Source of the DNA: Pseudoalteromonas luteoviolacea B = ATCC 29581
GTDB lineage: Bacteria; Pseudomonadota; Gammaproteobacteria; Enterobacterales; Alteromonadaceae
Reading direction: 5' to 3'
Length of the DNA stretch: 64,000 bases
Assembly (NCBI GenBank): GCA_000333235.1
Contig: CAPN01000023.1
Coordinates: 62,001 to 126,000 of the forward strand
Part shown: piece by piece, positions 48,046-58,500 of the stretch
Layout: every line of letters starts with the position of its first letter
How positions within the stretch are numbered: position 1 is the first letter of the stretch
Translations under genes and position numbers: made by a program
Notes under the pieces: generated by a model
The model's input: the letters and a program-made list of their open reading frames with translations, nothing else
Databases searched by the model: none
Told to the model about the DNA's origin: nothing

Positions 48046-48114
48046 CGAATACGCTCCATTTTTCATCCACATTGCTGTTGTTTAATTGTCATCATACTGA
48101 ACAGGAGCTATTTT

Positions 48115-48606
48115 ATGGAAAATCGCACACTCAAACATTCAGACTGGCTTAAAATTGTCGACTCAAGAGACGTCAAAACGATCCGAAAGCAAAGCAACGT
48201 GGTCACAAGGAAGCGACCCCTTTCGCAATTATGGTTATCGTTAATAATTAGTGCTGCATTCATCATGCTTGGATTTAATCTAATGGAAAGTGAAGAGGCT
48301 GTGCTAAACCCTGAGCTATCCGGCTCAGCCAAACAACGAATAGAACGACATTTCAGCAAACAATTTATGATGGGAAGTTGGCAGTTAAGCCGCGTAAAAT
48401 TCAACCGCGATGAGATTGGAATCTACATTCAGATCCCAAACGAATTAGCGCTTTCTGCTGAAGACCAAAAACACTACATTCAATATTCACTTTGCCCACC
48501 GGCAGATGATTATATTTGGCAAACCGTTGGAAACTATGGGTTGTTTATTCATCTATACACTAACAACCTACGCAATAGTCAATTTGCAGAGTGCCTTAGA
48601 GCCTAG
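48115..48606 (+). CDS. Single-span membrane protein of unknown function
   Basis: A 163-aa protein with a basic cytoplasmic N terminus, one membrane segment near 41-56 (WLSLIISAAFIMLGF) and a mainly polar outer part. It starts 69 bp after the kinase gene with GGAGC nearby, so it may be co-transcribed with it. I do not recognise the family. Two cysteines lie in the outer domain (SLCPP, FAECLRA). Confidence 0.65.
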   Translation: MENRTLKHSDWLKIVDSRDVKTIRKQSNVVTRKRPLSQLWLSLIISAAFIMLGFNLMESEEAVLNPELSGSAKQRIERHFSKQFMMGSWQLSRVKFNRDEIGIYIQIPNELALSAEDQKHYIQYSLCPPADDYIWQTVGNYGLFIHLYTNNLRNSQFAECLRA

Positions 48607-48659
48607 TTTTATTATTTAGAATCACGGTTTACACATTCTAGTTAATCGATAATATTGAA

Positions 48660-48685
48660 ATTGATTGGGTATATACCCAATCAAT
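48660..48685. repeat. 26-bp perfect palindrome built from dispersed-repeat ends
   Basis: Centred on GGGTATATACCC and extended to 13 bases on each side. Each half reads TATACCCAATCAA, like other repeat ends in the window. Some 50 bases on, GCATCTTCAAGTAGATAAGG (48725-48744) is another end of the same family. Confidence 0.55.
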
Positions 48686-48836
48686 ACCTTGCCTAAACGC
48701 TGACAAACTATTGCTGTAGTCAAGCATCTTCAAGTAGATAAGGTATTCACGCAGCCATTTCTCTTGAAATCGCTGTCTGACTTAAACTCCCCACCGAGTT
48801 GCACCGTAGAAAAAAGAAAACCACGGTTTAAATCAC

Positions 48837-50297
48837 GTGCAATTTATTAATGTAGTTTGGCTTAAGCGGGACCTCCGACTTACTGATCATGCCCCATTAT
48901 ATTCAGCGATAGAAGAAGGCAGCCCCGTATTGTTACTCTACCTATATGAACCCATGCTGCTTAATGATCCTCATTATGACGAGCGCCACTGGCGCTTTGT
49001 TTGGCAATCCTTAGAGGATATAGATCGACAGCTACGCAAATTCAATACTCAAGTCCTGGTGTTAAATTCAAGTGCCATCAACGCCTTTTCAACACTCATG
49101 ACTCAGTTCACGATTAAGCATGTTTATTCTCATCAAGAAATTGGTCTAAAAAATACGTTTGAGAGAGATAAATCAATCAGTGCATTATTGAAAGAAAAAG
49201 ACATAAAGTGGTTCGAGTTTCAAACGGGCGCCGTGAAAAGAGGGTTAAAAAACCGTAAAAATTGGGATAGAGACTGGCAAGATTTCATGAGAAAACCAGT
49301 TTTAACGCCAAATCTCGAACAGGCAAATTGGTGTACTCTGCCAATAGAAAGTGAAAAAAAATGGGATATACCATATACTTGGCAAACAAAAGCGAGGGGG
49401 ATCCAAACTGGCGGTTCTGAACTTGCTTGGCGCACACTAGAAGATTTTTTTGATCAAAGAGCCTTTGCTTACGCTCGTTCAATTTCAAAACCAGAAGCCA
49501 GTCGTAGTGCATGCTCCCGACTCTCTCCTTATCTTGCTTGGGGCAATATTTCAATCAGAGAGATCTATCAAGCAGCGCTTAAACATTGGAAAACACCTGG
49601 ATTACGACGTAACCTCATTGCCTTTATTTCGCGCTTGCATTGGCATTGTCATTTTATCCAAAAGTTTGAATCCGAGTGTGCCATGGAGCACCGTCCAGTG
49701 AATATTGCTTATCTTGATTACCCTTACGAAAAACAAAGTCACAGTATACATTTCGTAAAGGCATGGCAGCAGGGTAATACCGGAATTGTGCTCGTTGACG
49801 CGTGCATGCGGGCATTGATCCAAACTGGCTATTTAAATTTTCGCATGCGTGCCATGCTCGTAAGCTTTCTAACCCATCATCTTAATGTAGATTGGCGTGA
49901 AGGTATCGCGCACCTTGCCAGGCTCTTTTTGGATTTTGAACCAGGGATCCACTATCCCCAATTTCAAATGCAAGCAGGCGTAACAGGAAGCAACACCATT
50001 CGAATATATAACCCTGTCAAACAAGCACAAGAACACGATCCTGAGGGCGTTTTTATTTATAAATGGTTACCAGAATTACGCACTATCCCGGTTCCCTTAC
50101 TGTTTGAACCTCACACATTAACCACAATGGAAGCAATGATGTATAATATTGCCCCAGATTCTATATACTTAAACCCGATAATCGATCTTGAATCGGCCGC
50201 AGCAATAGCGCGTGAACGATTATGGAGCTACCGAAAACGCCTAGATGTTAAAAAAGAAGCGGCTCGGATCCTCTCTATGCATGTAAAAGAGAGATAG
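48837..50297 (+). CDS. Photolyase/cryptochrome family FAD-binding protein
   Basis: A 486-aa protein starting at GTG 48837, with no strong ribosome site. The N-terminal alpha/beta domain begins [16 protein letters not shown]. The FAD domain includes [38 protein letters not shown] and a tail with [15 protein letters not shown]. The spacing fits the branch of photolyase-like proteins in marine bacteria that differs from class I CPD photolyase. It probably repairs UV lesions or acts as a blue-light sensor; which is not decided by sequence alone. Confidence 0.85.
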   Translation: MQFINVVWLKRDLRLTDHAPLYSAIEEGSPVLLLYLYEPMLLNDPHYDERHWRFVWQSLEDIDRQLRKFNTQVLVLNSSAINAFSTLMTQFTIKHVYSHQEIGLKNTFERDKSISALLKEKDIKWFEFQTGAVKRGLKNRKNWDRDWQDFMRKPVLTPNLEQANWCTLPIESEKKWDIPYTWQTKARGIQTGGSELAWRTLEDFFDQRAFAYARSISKPEASRSACSRLSPYLAWGNISIREIYQAALKHWKTPGLRRNLIAFISRLHWHCHFIQKFESECAMEHRPVNIAYLDYPYEKQSHSIHFVKAWQQGNTGIVLVDACMRALIQTGYLNFRMRAMLVSFLTHHLNVDWREGIAHLARLFLDFEPGIHYPQFQMQAGVTGSNTIRIYNPVKQAQEHDPEGVFIYKWLPELRTIPVPLLFEPHTLTTMEAMMYNIAPDSIYLNPIIDLESAAAIARERLWSYRKRLDVKKEAARILSMHVKER

Positions 50298-50300
50298 ACA

Positions 50301-50548
50301 TTAATCTTCGCATTTTAGCCTACTTTTTGGATCATCGTCCTGTCGCTTTTCTTTCCGCTGTTCTTGCTTTGCCTTCGCAACGTTTTTAAATACCGGAGGC
50401 GAAATAGGGAATAGGGAGATCAACGGGAATAAAGCCATAAACAGATAAGCACCTTTGGGCATTCCTTTTGCCCAACGCGTTATTTTAATTCCTAACCACG
50501 CAAAAAAACCACTAATACAATCGCAATACTAAGTTTAACTATGTCCAT
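50301..50548 (-). pseudogene. Small membrane protein gene with a one-base frameshift
   Basis: From ATG 50548 the frame reads MDIVKLSIAIVLVVFL and stops two codons later. If one base is added in the T run (A7 at 50502-50508 on the plus strand), it continues as FAWLGIKITRWAKGMPKG and on through a second hydrophobic segment to a charged tail, ending at 50301. The intact product would have about 82 aa. The break is in a homopolymer, so it may be a true frameshift, slippage or a sequence error. Family unknown. Confidence 0.6.
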
Positions 50549-50673
50549 ATATCTGATCTACTAGAAGATACGTGTTCGTATCTGGCTGATTCATCCAATT
50601 GAGATATGGACTGCCGATTTAAAACCAAGTTGTGATAGCTAATTTTAAAAATCAATTTTTCAATCAATTAGCG

Positions 50674-51378
50674 TTAAAACCAGCTCACTGTTTGCGTTAA
50701 AGTTCGGCGCGTCTTATCAAATTTAGGGGTATCTAAACGATATCCAAATGCCGCCATAACGCAGGGCACATACTGCTCTGTATTAATCCCAAAAGCCGAG
50801 GAAAGTACATCTGTTGCTTTTCGTAGTTCGAAGCCTTCAATAGGACAAGAATCAATACCTAATAAAGCCGCGGAGGTCATCATATTACCAAGCGCAATAT
50901 AGGCTTGTTTAGCAGACCAATCTGTCATTTGCCGACGGCCTTCAATACCAAAATCATGTTCTTGGAATTTTTGATATGCATGATTCATAAATTCAATGAC
51001 ATCTTTGGGAAATTGTTTGACTTCTTTCATGTGGTTTTGCAAATGATCACTATGATGGCGCATTAACACATCGGTAGCCGCTAAAAAAATCACAAAGTGA
51101 CTTGCCGTACCAAGCTGTCCTTTTGAGCCATTAAACGCACCATTTGCCCCCCAGCTGAATTCGCGCAGGAGTTCACGTTTTTGCGGGGATTGCACGACCA
51201 GTAACTTCCACGGCTCCATTCCAAAGGAACTCGGCGAAAGCCTTGCTGTTTCGAGGATTGTTTCAAACTGCGTTTCAGGAATGCGTTTACTTTCATCAAA
51301 TACTTTGGTGGCATGGCGGAATTCGAAGGCGCTCATAATTAACGACTGCATGTCGTGTGTGGTAATAGAAGTAGTCAT
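50674..51378 (-). CDS. Nitroreductase family NAD(P)H-dependent oxidoreductase
   Basis: A 234-aa protein of the FMN nitroreductase fold. The start FEFRHATKVFDESKRIPE and LSPSSFGMEPWKLLVV are typical of the NfsB group, and ALLGIDSCPIEGFE near residue 175 is a further family motif. It probably reduces nitro-compounds or quinones using FMN in the cytoplasm. A ribosome site AGAGAGG precedes the start. It is divergent from a LysR regulator that probably controls it. Confidence 0.9.
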   Translation of the reverse strand: MTTSITTHDMQSLIMSAFEFRHATKVFDESKRIPETQFETILETARLSPSSFGMEPWKLLVVQSPQKRELLREFSWGANGAFNGSKGQLGTASHFVIFLAATDVLMRHHSDHLQNHMKEVKQFPKDVIEFMNHAYQKFQEHDFGIEGRRQMTDWSAKQAYIALGNMMTSAALLGIDSCPIEGFELRKATDVLSSAFGINTEQYVPCVMAAFGYRLDTPKFDKTRRTLTQTVSWF

Positions 51379-51509
51379 TAAAACCTCTCTTATTCATCAA
51401 GTTAAAGAAAGGGTAGTGTTCTCCCTATCATTTTGAGTGCAGTCTACACACTTGACTAAACGTTGATAATCCACGATATTAAATAAACACTTTATTGATT
51501 TTGTTGATA

Positions 51510-52424
51510 ATGAATCTAGAACATCTTCCATTATTTGTCCGCGTAGCCAACACGCTCAATATCAGCCAAGCAGGCAAGGAACTTGGTCTCTCTTCAGCTG
51601 TAGCAAGTACGTATTTAAATAAGTTAGAAAAAAGTTTGGGCGTAAAATTACTGTACAGAACGACGCGACACATTTCACTCACCGAAGCGGGAAGAGTGTT
51701 TTTACCTCATGCTGAAGCCGTGCTTGCAACAGTTGAGGCCGCTGAAGCAGCCATAGGGACTGGATCGAGCCATCCAAAAGGAACACTGCGGATCACGGCA
51801 TCAGCGTCTTTTGGGCGTCAGCATCTTATCCCCGCTATCAGTGCGTTTTTGACTCGCTTTGCCGATATCCAAATCGACATAAACTTGTCAGATACCATTG
51901 TTGACTTAGTAGAAGGTGGCTTTGACGTTGCCATTCGAAGTGCTCCGCTAAAAGATTCAAACTTAATTGCTCGGCGCCTTGCCAAAGACAGACGAATTGT
52001 TTGCGCCTCACCTGATTACTTAGCAGCACATGGTGTTCCAACAAAGCCACGTGAACTTTTAAATCATCATTGTGTTAATTTTAAAGATCGCGATACGTGG
52101 TGTTTTAAAACGGACAATGGCGTTGAATCGATAAAAACAATCACAAAGATCCGCACAGACAATGGCGAGTCAATGCGAGATGCAAGCGTTGCTGGTATGG
52201 GGTTGTCTGTAAACTCAGTTTGGAACGCGTATAAACACCTACAAAGTGGAGAACTGGTTGAAGTGCTAAAAGACTTCCCGCTCGATCTCGATGTCGCTAT
52301 TTGGGCCGTTTATCCAAGTTCTCGTCTTGTTCCACCTAAATTACGTGTATTTCTCGATTTTCTCAGTGAATGGTTTGGTGACACACCCTATTGGGAGCAA
52401 GAACTAATGCAATTTCACCAATAG
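51510..52424 (+). CDS. LysR family transcriptional regulator
   Basis: The start at 51510 gives the normal N terminus MNLEHLPLFVRVANTLNISQ. The 304-aa product has the LysR winged helix with GLSSAVASTYLNKLEKSLGVKLLYRTTR and a substrate-binding domain from about residue 90 (GTLRITASASFGRQHLIP). It belongs to the group that acts on nearby oxidoreductase genes. It is divergent from the nitroreductase, with 131 bp between starts, so the shared promoter is the likely target. Confidence 0.9.
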   Translation: MNLEHLPLFVRVANTLNISQAGKELGLSSAVASTYLNKLEKSLGVKLLYRTTRHISLTEAGRVFLPHAEAVLATVEAAEAAIGTGSSHPKGTLRITASASFGRQHLIPAISAFLTRFADIQIDINLSDTIVDLVEGGFDVAIRSAPLKDSNLIARRLAKDRRIVCASPDYLAAHGVPTKPRELLNHHCVNFKDRDTWCFKTDNGVESIKTITKIRTDNGESMRDASVAGMGLSVNSVWNAYKHLQSGELVEVLKDFPLDLDVAIWAVYPSSRLVPPKLRVFLDFLSEWFGDTPYWEQELMQFHQ

Positions 52425-52602
52425 GGTCAGAGTTACATCTCTTGCTCGACATTCAGCGATAATTTGGTATATCCAATCAACGTGAAGATGTGGGCTTGCG
52501 CACCTAAAAACTGTCCTTAATTGGCGACGTTAAACTAAAGCCAATGCTTGGCTGTGTTTTCTTGTCCAAGGTGTCTTTAGAGGTTACTTGGGTAAATCAA
52601 CA

Positions 52603-54063
52603 TCAGCTTACCTTTTGAGTTTGCGATGGCTCTTCATCAAGTTCCAGTTCAAGTTTCGCTTTTTCCAGTGTTTCTTGTGGAAGCTCTTTAGTTACGGATA
52701 CACCTAACTCTTTAAATTCCGACGCTTGTTTAATTAAATTCGCCTTGCCCATATACAATTGAGCAAACGCTTTCTCATAGCTCTCTTTTGCTTTATCTAA
52801 TTGCTTACCAACGCCTTCCATACTGTTTAAAAAGGAATTTAGTTTTGAGTAGAACCGCTCAGCCCGCTGCGCCAATTCACGGGCATAGTGGCTCTGAGCC
52901 TCGAAACGCCAAAGCTGTTTTACGATATTCAAACTCGTAAGCAGGGTAGTAGGGGTCGCTACGAGTACATTCCGCTCAAGCGCTTGTTGATAAAGAGTAG
53001 GTTCATATTTAAGTGCTTCTACAAACGCAGACTCGATGGGCATAAACAAAATAACGACCTCTGGTGAATTTAACCCTGGCAAGCTTTGATACATTTTGTC
53101 GGCCAATTCATTGATCCGTGCAGAAACTGCCTGAACATGCTGTGCTAATGCATGATTTGCCTCTAGTTCAGACTCCGCATTAACATAACGAGTGTAGGCA
53201 TTAAATGATGTTTTTGCGTCAATCACTAGATGCCGCTCTTGCGGTAAGTGAACAATTACATCTGGTCTAAATTTTCCTTCATTTGTGGCGAAATGAACCT
53301 CTCTTTCATAGTCTATTCCACGTCGCAGACCTGCGCTATCAAGGACATTTTCAAGCATCAATTCTCCCCAATTACCTTGAGTCTTCTTTTGTCCTTGCAG
53401 TGCTGTTGTAAGACGGTGAGCTTGTTCCGTAATTGCTTGACTGTTTGCTTGTAAATGCAATAGTTCTTGTTTTAGCGCAGCGCGTTGTTTTAAATCTTCG
53501 CTGTGAATGGCTTCCATCTTGTCACGAAAACCTTTTAGCTCGCCTTGGACTGGTTTTAACAGTTGCTCGATACTTTGCTGGCTGAGGTTGGTGAACTTCT
53601 GTGATTTCTCTTCAAAAATTTGATTCGCGAGTAAATTAAATTCTTTTTTGAGTTGCTCCTTCGCACTTTCAAGTTGCAGCAATTGTTCCTTAAAAGACTG
53701 CTCTTTCATTTCGAGCGTATTGCGAATGCCATGCAATTCAATTTCTAACTCTTGTGCAAACTGATGTGCTTCTTTCGTTTCTAATTTTGACTCGGCCAAA
53801 TAGTCTTTTAACTGTTCACAGTGTTGCTCTAGTTGTTCCGCTTTGGTTCTATGATGTTGTGCGTTTTCTCGATACTGCCAAAGTTCAGCAAGTGTTTCTT
53901 TGTTTTTTAGCTCACTCGACGAAAGTAAGTCTTTACTTATCTCTAGTTCTTTTTCTGATTGATAAAATCTCGTACGTAATGAAATTGTAATTGGTAAGCA
54001 AAGCATCAAGCTTATCCCTGCTCCCATTACAATTGAAATCCAGTCAAAAGCAGCTAAATTCAT
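52603..54063 (-). CDS. rmuC: DNA recombination protein RmuC
   Basis: A 486-aa protein with an N-terminal membrane segment (residues about 9-28), a coiled coil to about 200, and the RmuC nuclease-like domain. That domain contains GNWGELMLENVLDSAGLRRG, FRPDVIVHLPQERHLVIDAKTS and VVILFMPIESAFVEAL. RmuC limits inversion at short repeats in E. coli. Length and layout are normal. Confidence 0.93.
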   Translation of the reverse strand: MNLAAFDWISIVMGAGISLMLCLPITISLRTRFYQSEKELEISKDLLSSSELKNKETLAELWQYRENAQHHRTKAEQLEQHCEQLKDYLAESKLETKEAHQFAQELEIELHGIRNTLEMKEQSFKEQLLQLESAKEQLKKEFNLLANQIFEEKSQKFTNLSQQSIEQLLKPVQGELKGFRDKMEAIHSEDLKQRAALKQELLHLQANSQAITEQAHRLTTALQGQKKTQGNWGELMLENVLDSAGLRRGIDYEREVHFATNEGKFRPDVIVHLPQERHLVIDAKTSFNAYTRYVNAESELEANHALAQHVQAVSARINELADKMYQSLPGLNSPEVVILFMPIESAFVEALKYEPTLYQQALERNVLVATPTTLLTSLNIVKQLWRFEAQSHYARELAQRAERFYSKLNSFLNSMEGVGKQLDKAKESYEKAFAQLYMGKANLIKQASEFKELGVSVTKELPQETLEKAKLELELDEEPSQTQKVS

Positions 54064-54134
54064 GTTGAAGTTCTAGAAATGCATAATAGACAAATCATAC
54101 CTTATCGAGACCGAAAGACACAATTTGCGTGAAA

Positions 54135-54154
54135 AGGATGCGACGTGGCATCCT
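54135..54154. terminator. Hairpin between rmuC and the OmpR-type regulator
   Basis: Seven-base stem AGGATGC/GCATCCT with a 6-base loop. It lies downstream of the OmpR-type gene on the minus strand. The T tract is weak. Confidence 0.4.
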
Positions 54155-54303
54155 AAAAAGATGTACTTTGTAGCCTATGTTGCTTTATTGCTCGTTTTCC
54201 ACGTAGTTTAAAACTGCGTATCAAACCTGCCCCCGCCGGACAACCTAAAGATTCTCGCTCTCTAAGCATCTTTAAGTATCGTGGGTATAATCCTAATATC
54301 GAT

Positions 54304-54993
54304 TTAAGTCTCTTCATTTAGGTATTGCGCATTATAACGATATCCCGCCCCATAGACGGATTCAACCAATTTTGGACTTACATCTATCTGTTTGATTTTT
54401 TTTCGGATATTTTTAATATGACTATCAATGACTCGATCTGAAATATCGAAATTGTCGGGTTGAATGTAATCAAGTATCTGTTGACGTGAAAAAACTCGAC
54501 TTGGAGCTTTATAAAGCAACGCAAAAACCTCAAATTCTACTTTAGTCAGAGAAAGTACCTGACCAAATAGACTAACAGTGAGTGCGGCTTCGTTAACATC
54601 AATTTGTGGCTCTGGTGTAGATTCAGGGATCAGAGCACAGCGACGTAGAATTGCCTTTACCCGCATGACTAATTCTGCAGCGCTAAATGGTTTGCAAACG
54701 TAGTCATCTGCACCAACTTCAAGCCCTTTTAATCTATCAGCCTCTTCCGCTTTTGCCGTTAGCATGACGACGGGCACGTTCGAAAACTGTCGAATTTCTC
54801 GCAAGCACTCAACACCATTTTTATTTGGTAGCATTATATCGAGGAGCACAACATCAGGTGAGTGAGTCTTCACACCCTCTATCACCTTCGCACCATCTGA
54901 AATGTGAGTTGTTTTAAACTGGTTTGCTTCAAAGAAAAGTTTAACCTGTGCTGCGATATCAAAATCATCTTCGACAATTAAGACGTGGCTCAT
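54304..54993 (-). CDS. OmpR family response regulator
   Basis: A 229-aa protein with a receiver domain (Asp 9-10, phospho-acceptor Asp 52 in LLDIMLPNKNG, KPFSAAELV) and an OmpR-type winged helix (LTKVEFEVFALLYKAPSRVF, DRVIDSHIKNIRKKI). No kinase adjoins it. A 68-aa gene lies 12 bp upstream on the same strand and is probably co-transcribed. The orphan TPR kinase 6 kb away is a possible partner. Confidence 0.9.
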   Translation of the reverse strand: MSHVLIVEDDFDIAAQVKLFFEANQFKTTHISDGAKVIEGVKTHSPDVVLLDIMLPNKNGVECLREIRQFSNVPVVMLTAKAEEADRLKGLEVGADDYVCKPFSAAELVMRVKAILRRCALIPESTPEPQIDVNEAALTVSLFGQVLSLTKVEFEVFALLYKAPSRVFSRQQILDYIQPDNFDISDRVIDSHIKNIRKKIKQIDVSPKLVESVYGAGYRYNAQYLNEET

Positions 54994-55005
54994 TGTGATT
55001 TAACC

Positions 55006-55212
55006 TTAGTTTCGACCTTGCAATTTCTTTAGTTGCTTTTCAACTTGACGCTTTAGCGTCGCGGATAGCGTATCATCTAATAGTAACATAACCAGAATAT
55101 TTTTTAGATCATCACTTTTTTCAACTTCATCAATTAACAAACGATCAAGATATGACTCAGGTTCAATAAATGTTAGCCCATTTTCTAAATGTTGTGATTC
55201 AATACAATACAT
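55006..55212 (-). CDS. Small acidic protein next to the response regulator
   Basis: A 68-aa soluble helical protein (ESYLDRLLIDEVEKSDDLKN, LSATLKRQVEKQLKKL) with GGAGGAGC just before its ATG. The strong ribosome site and its position 12 bp before the regulator support a real gene. Function unknown. Confidence 0.6.
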   Translation of the reverse strand: MYCIESQHLENGLTFIEPESYLDRLLIDEVEKSDDLKNILVMLLLDDTLSATLKRQVEKQLKKLQGRN

Positions 55213-55355
55213 AGCGTGCTCCTCCTTTTCGATAGTAGTAATTAAAAACGAAAAATGTGGATCAAATATGGAAAGAGTCGAAAGATCACGAATAAAATAG
55301 AAGAACTAAAATTTATTAAATCTTAGTCAGTGAACAAATACCGGGAGAAAATAAA

Positions 55356-55376
55356 AAGCCGACACAAGGCCGGCTT
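55356..55376 (-). terminator. Terminator after the SNF2 helicase gene
   Basis: Stem AAGCCG/CGGCTT with a loop of 9 bases, followed on the minus strand by TTTTTATTTT. It lies 157 bases past the helicase stop. Nothing else is recognised in the 55213-55532 gap apart from the promoter of the small acidic gene. Confidence 0.65.
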
Positions 55377-55532
55377 CATTACAAATTCGTAATCAATAGG
55401 GGGAAATCAACATATGCTTACTGTCTAATACTCAACAAGCATTAATATAGACTTCCCCTATTAAGAATAAGTTCAATACTTTTCTAAAAAAAACACAAAA
55501 AAAACAATAAAACATTGATTTTATTAAAAATA

Positions 55533-58500
55533 TTAAGACTTTAGCAACTCTAGCATTTGTCTTTCATCAAATTTACTAAGGCTAATGGATTTTTCCTCAA
55601 AAAGAGCATCAACCAACGCCTGTTTGTCTTTTTGCATTTGATATACTTTTTGCTCAATTGAATTGTTCATAATTAGCTTATACACAAACACAGGCTTCTC
55701 TTGTCCTATCCGATATGCTCTATCCGTGGCTTGGGCTTCAACCGCAGGGTTCCACCATGGATCGAAATGGATGACGGTATCCGCTTGGGTAAGATTTAAA
55801 CCAGTTCCACCCGCTTTTAAACTAATCAGAAAAACATCGCACTCGCCGTTTGTGAACATGGAAATCGCTTTATCACGATGACGAGTTTGACCTGTAAGCA
55901 TACTAAACTCGATATTCTGCCGCTTTAATTGCGTCGCAATTAAATCTAAAACAGTGGTAAATTGGCTAAAAATGATCACTTTGCGACCTTCCGTTAGCAT
56001 GATAGGAAGGTGATGCCCTAACCATTCAAATTTTGCGCTATTTGCAGCAAGATCAGGCGCGACGAGACTCGGATGACAACAAATTTGACGAAGCTTCAAC
56101 AAAGCATCTAAAAAGGCAAGTTTACTTCTTTCAACACCTTGCTCTCTAAACAGATCGAGTAATTTTTGTTCAAGACTAGAAACAACCGTTTGATACAACG
56201 AGGCTTGTGTAGGTAAAAACTCAAGCTCTTTTACAAGTTCTGTTTTGCTCGGTAGTTCTTTCACTACATCTGCTTTAGTACGACGCAAAATAAACGGGGC
56301 TAGAAGCTGTTTTAATTCTAACGCTCGTTCACGATCGTTGTCTCGTTCAATAGGTAATTGGAAATACTGTTTGAATTGTTGTTTTGTGCCAAGAACATCT
56401 GGCATCACGAAATCGAGTAATGACTTTAATTCCAATAAATTGTTTTCAATGGGTGTGCCACTTAAACACAACTTGAATCCTGCGGTAAGTTGCTTGACAC
56501 ACTTAGACACTTGAGCTGACTCATTTTTAATGTATTGCGCTTCGTCTAATACTATTGAATCGAAATCTAGGGCTTTGTAGTGCGCTAAATCGCGTTTTAA
56601 GAGTGGATAGGTCGTTAAGATAAACCTTGCTTTACCAATCTCTGCAAACCATTTTTCGCGCGCTGAACCATGAATGGTAAGAAGTGATAAATGTGGCGCA
56701 AATCGCGCAAACTCCGATTGCCAATTTCCTACTAAGCTCGTTGGGCACACAATAAGACTGGGTTTTGCAGTGAGTACATTATGCTGTGAAATGAAGTAAG
56801 CAATCACTTGCAATGTTTTGCCAAGCCCCATGTCATCCGCCAAAATACCGCCTAACTTATGACGATTCAAAAAGTTAAGCCAACGTAAACCCAAGTACTG
56901 ATAATCTCGAAGTGTAAATGTTTGTTCACCAAGGCTTTGTTCAATGAATTGCTGATCGAGAGGTCGGTTTAATTCTTCTAAATATTGATTTAACGACTTA
57001 TCACGTGCACTAGGGTTTAGCGCTGTTATTTCCATCAATTGCTTCGCAAAAGACAGCGGAAATTTAAATTGCGAACTCGATGCGTAGTAACTAAAACGAC
57101 TTTGTAGTGTTTGTAAGGAGTTAAAAGCATCGATCGGGATAGCATAGGTTTTTTCCCCAATCGAAACGTAATGGAATCGATTGGCGAACTGATTTGACTC
57201 AATATCTGAGCTTTTTTCCCAATTGAGTGCAATCAACTGCCCATCAAAACGAACTTTACCTAAAATATGGTGATGGCTATCACGTTTTAATTCTAGCGAT
57301 ACCTTAGGTGAAATGACTTTAACTTCATTAATTGAACCTAAAACAGACCACCCCATTTGGATCAACTGTGGTTTGACTTCAAACTCAAACCAATGAATTG
57401 CTGTTTGCTCGTCGTTTGGCAGGGCGAAAATTTGCTGTTCTGCATCTATTAAAACCAAACCAAAGCTTTTTAACTGGGCTGCTGCATTATTTATTTTACT
57501 GCTGAGCAAATCCTTATCTAAGTGCTTGACCTTGGACAATGTCAATGCAAAGGTAGTTTGATCACCCTCATTTTTAATCGCGAGAGTTGGACTACTTGAA
57601 GGTGCAAACTTTGTGGCCATTTTTTGTAAATGCAACGGGCTTGGAATTACATTTGGCCCGAGCAATGCTTGAAAACGGCTAATCACCTGTTCCAATCGTC
57701 CATCCGGAATACTTGGCATCGCTCGGCAATGAGCCAGCTGACGTCCTGACAGGACCGTTTGTACCACACCCAGTTGAATGTTTGATGGGTCAAGATACAT
57801 TGGTGGTTCAGTTTGGATTAGTTGCCATGTGCTTTCATTATCTAAATTAAGCGCAAGTGACCAATCACTATTTTGTTCGAGCCAATTAAATACCAACTTT
57901 CTAGCTTGCCCAATAACTAACGGCGTGCGAGAGGCTGAAAAAAACAATCGTTTCGTTCGCGCCATTTGAGTTAGCGCATGTACTCCCCATTCACCACTGA
58001 TAATGAGGTTTCCAGGCAAGTTTTGTGAACGAACCCAAGTCAATAATCTAAAATCTGATTCCAATAGTCCTTTTGGACATACCTGACTATTCAGTTGTTG
58101 CTCAGTGAGCGCTCGGCCCAGCGGGTATTGCCCATCAGGACGAAAAGCACTCATTTTTGGCTGCAAGAAAAGTTCATTACCTTTTACTTCAAGGACATAA
58201 AGTAAAACTTGATCCTCAATTACAGTGCGATTAGCCGACATTACTTCAAATTCGTTTAGCCAATCATTAACCAAATACTCTTCGCCAAATCCACCTGAAT
58301 GGTCAATTTTAAGTTTTAATAGTACCGCAGCAATGTGACGACATTTGCTATTTCTTGAACAAGAACACTGGGACTCTACAAAAGGTTCACCTTTAACAAA
58401 CTTTATCCGAATGTGTTGTGTAAACGTGTTCCCTAAATTCCCTAATATCTGTGCATCTATGGTCGAAAAGTTTTTACTATGCTCTAAAAAGCTTATCTGT

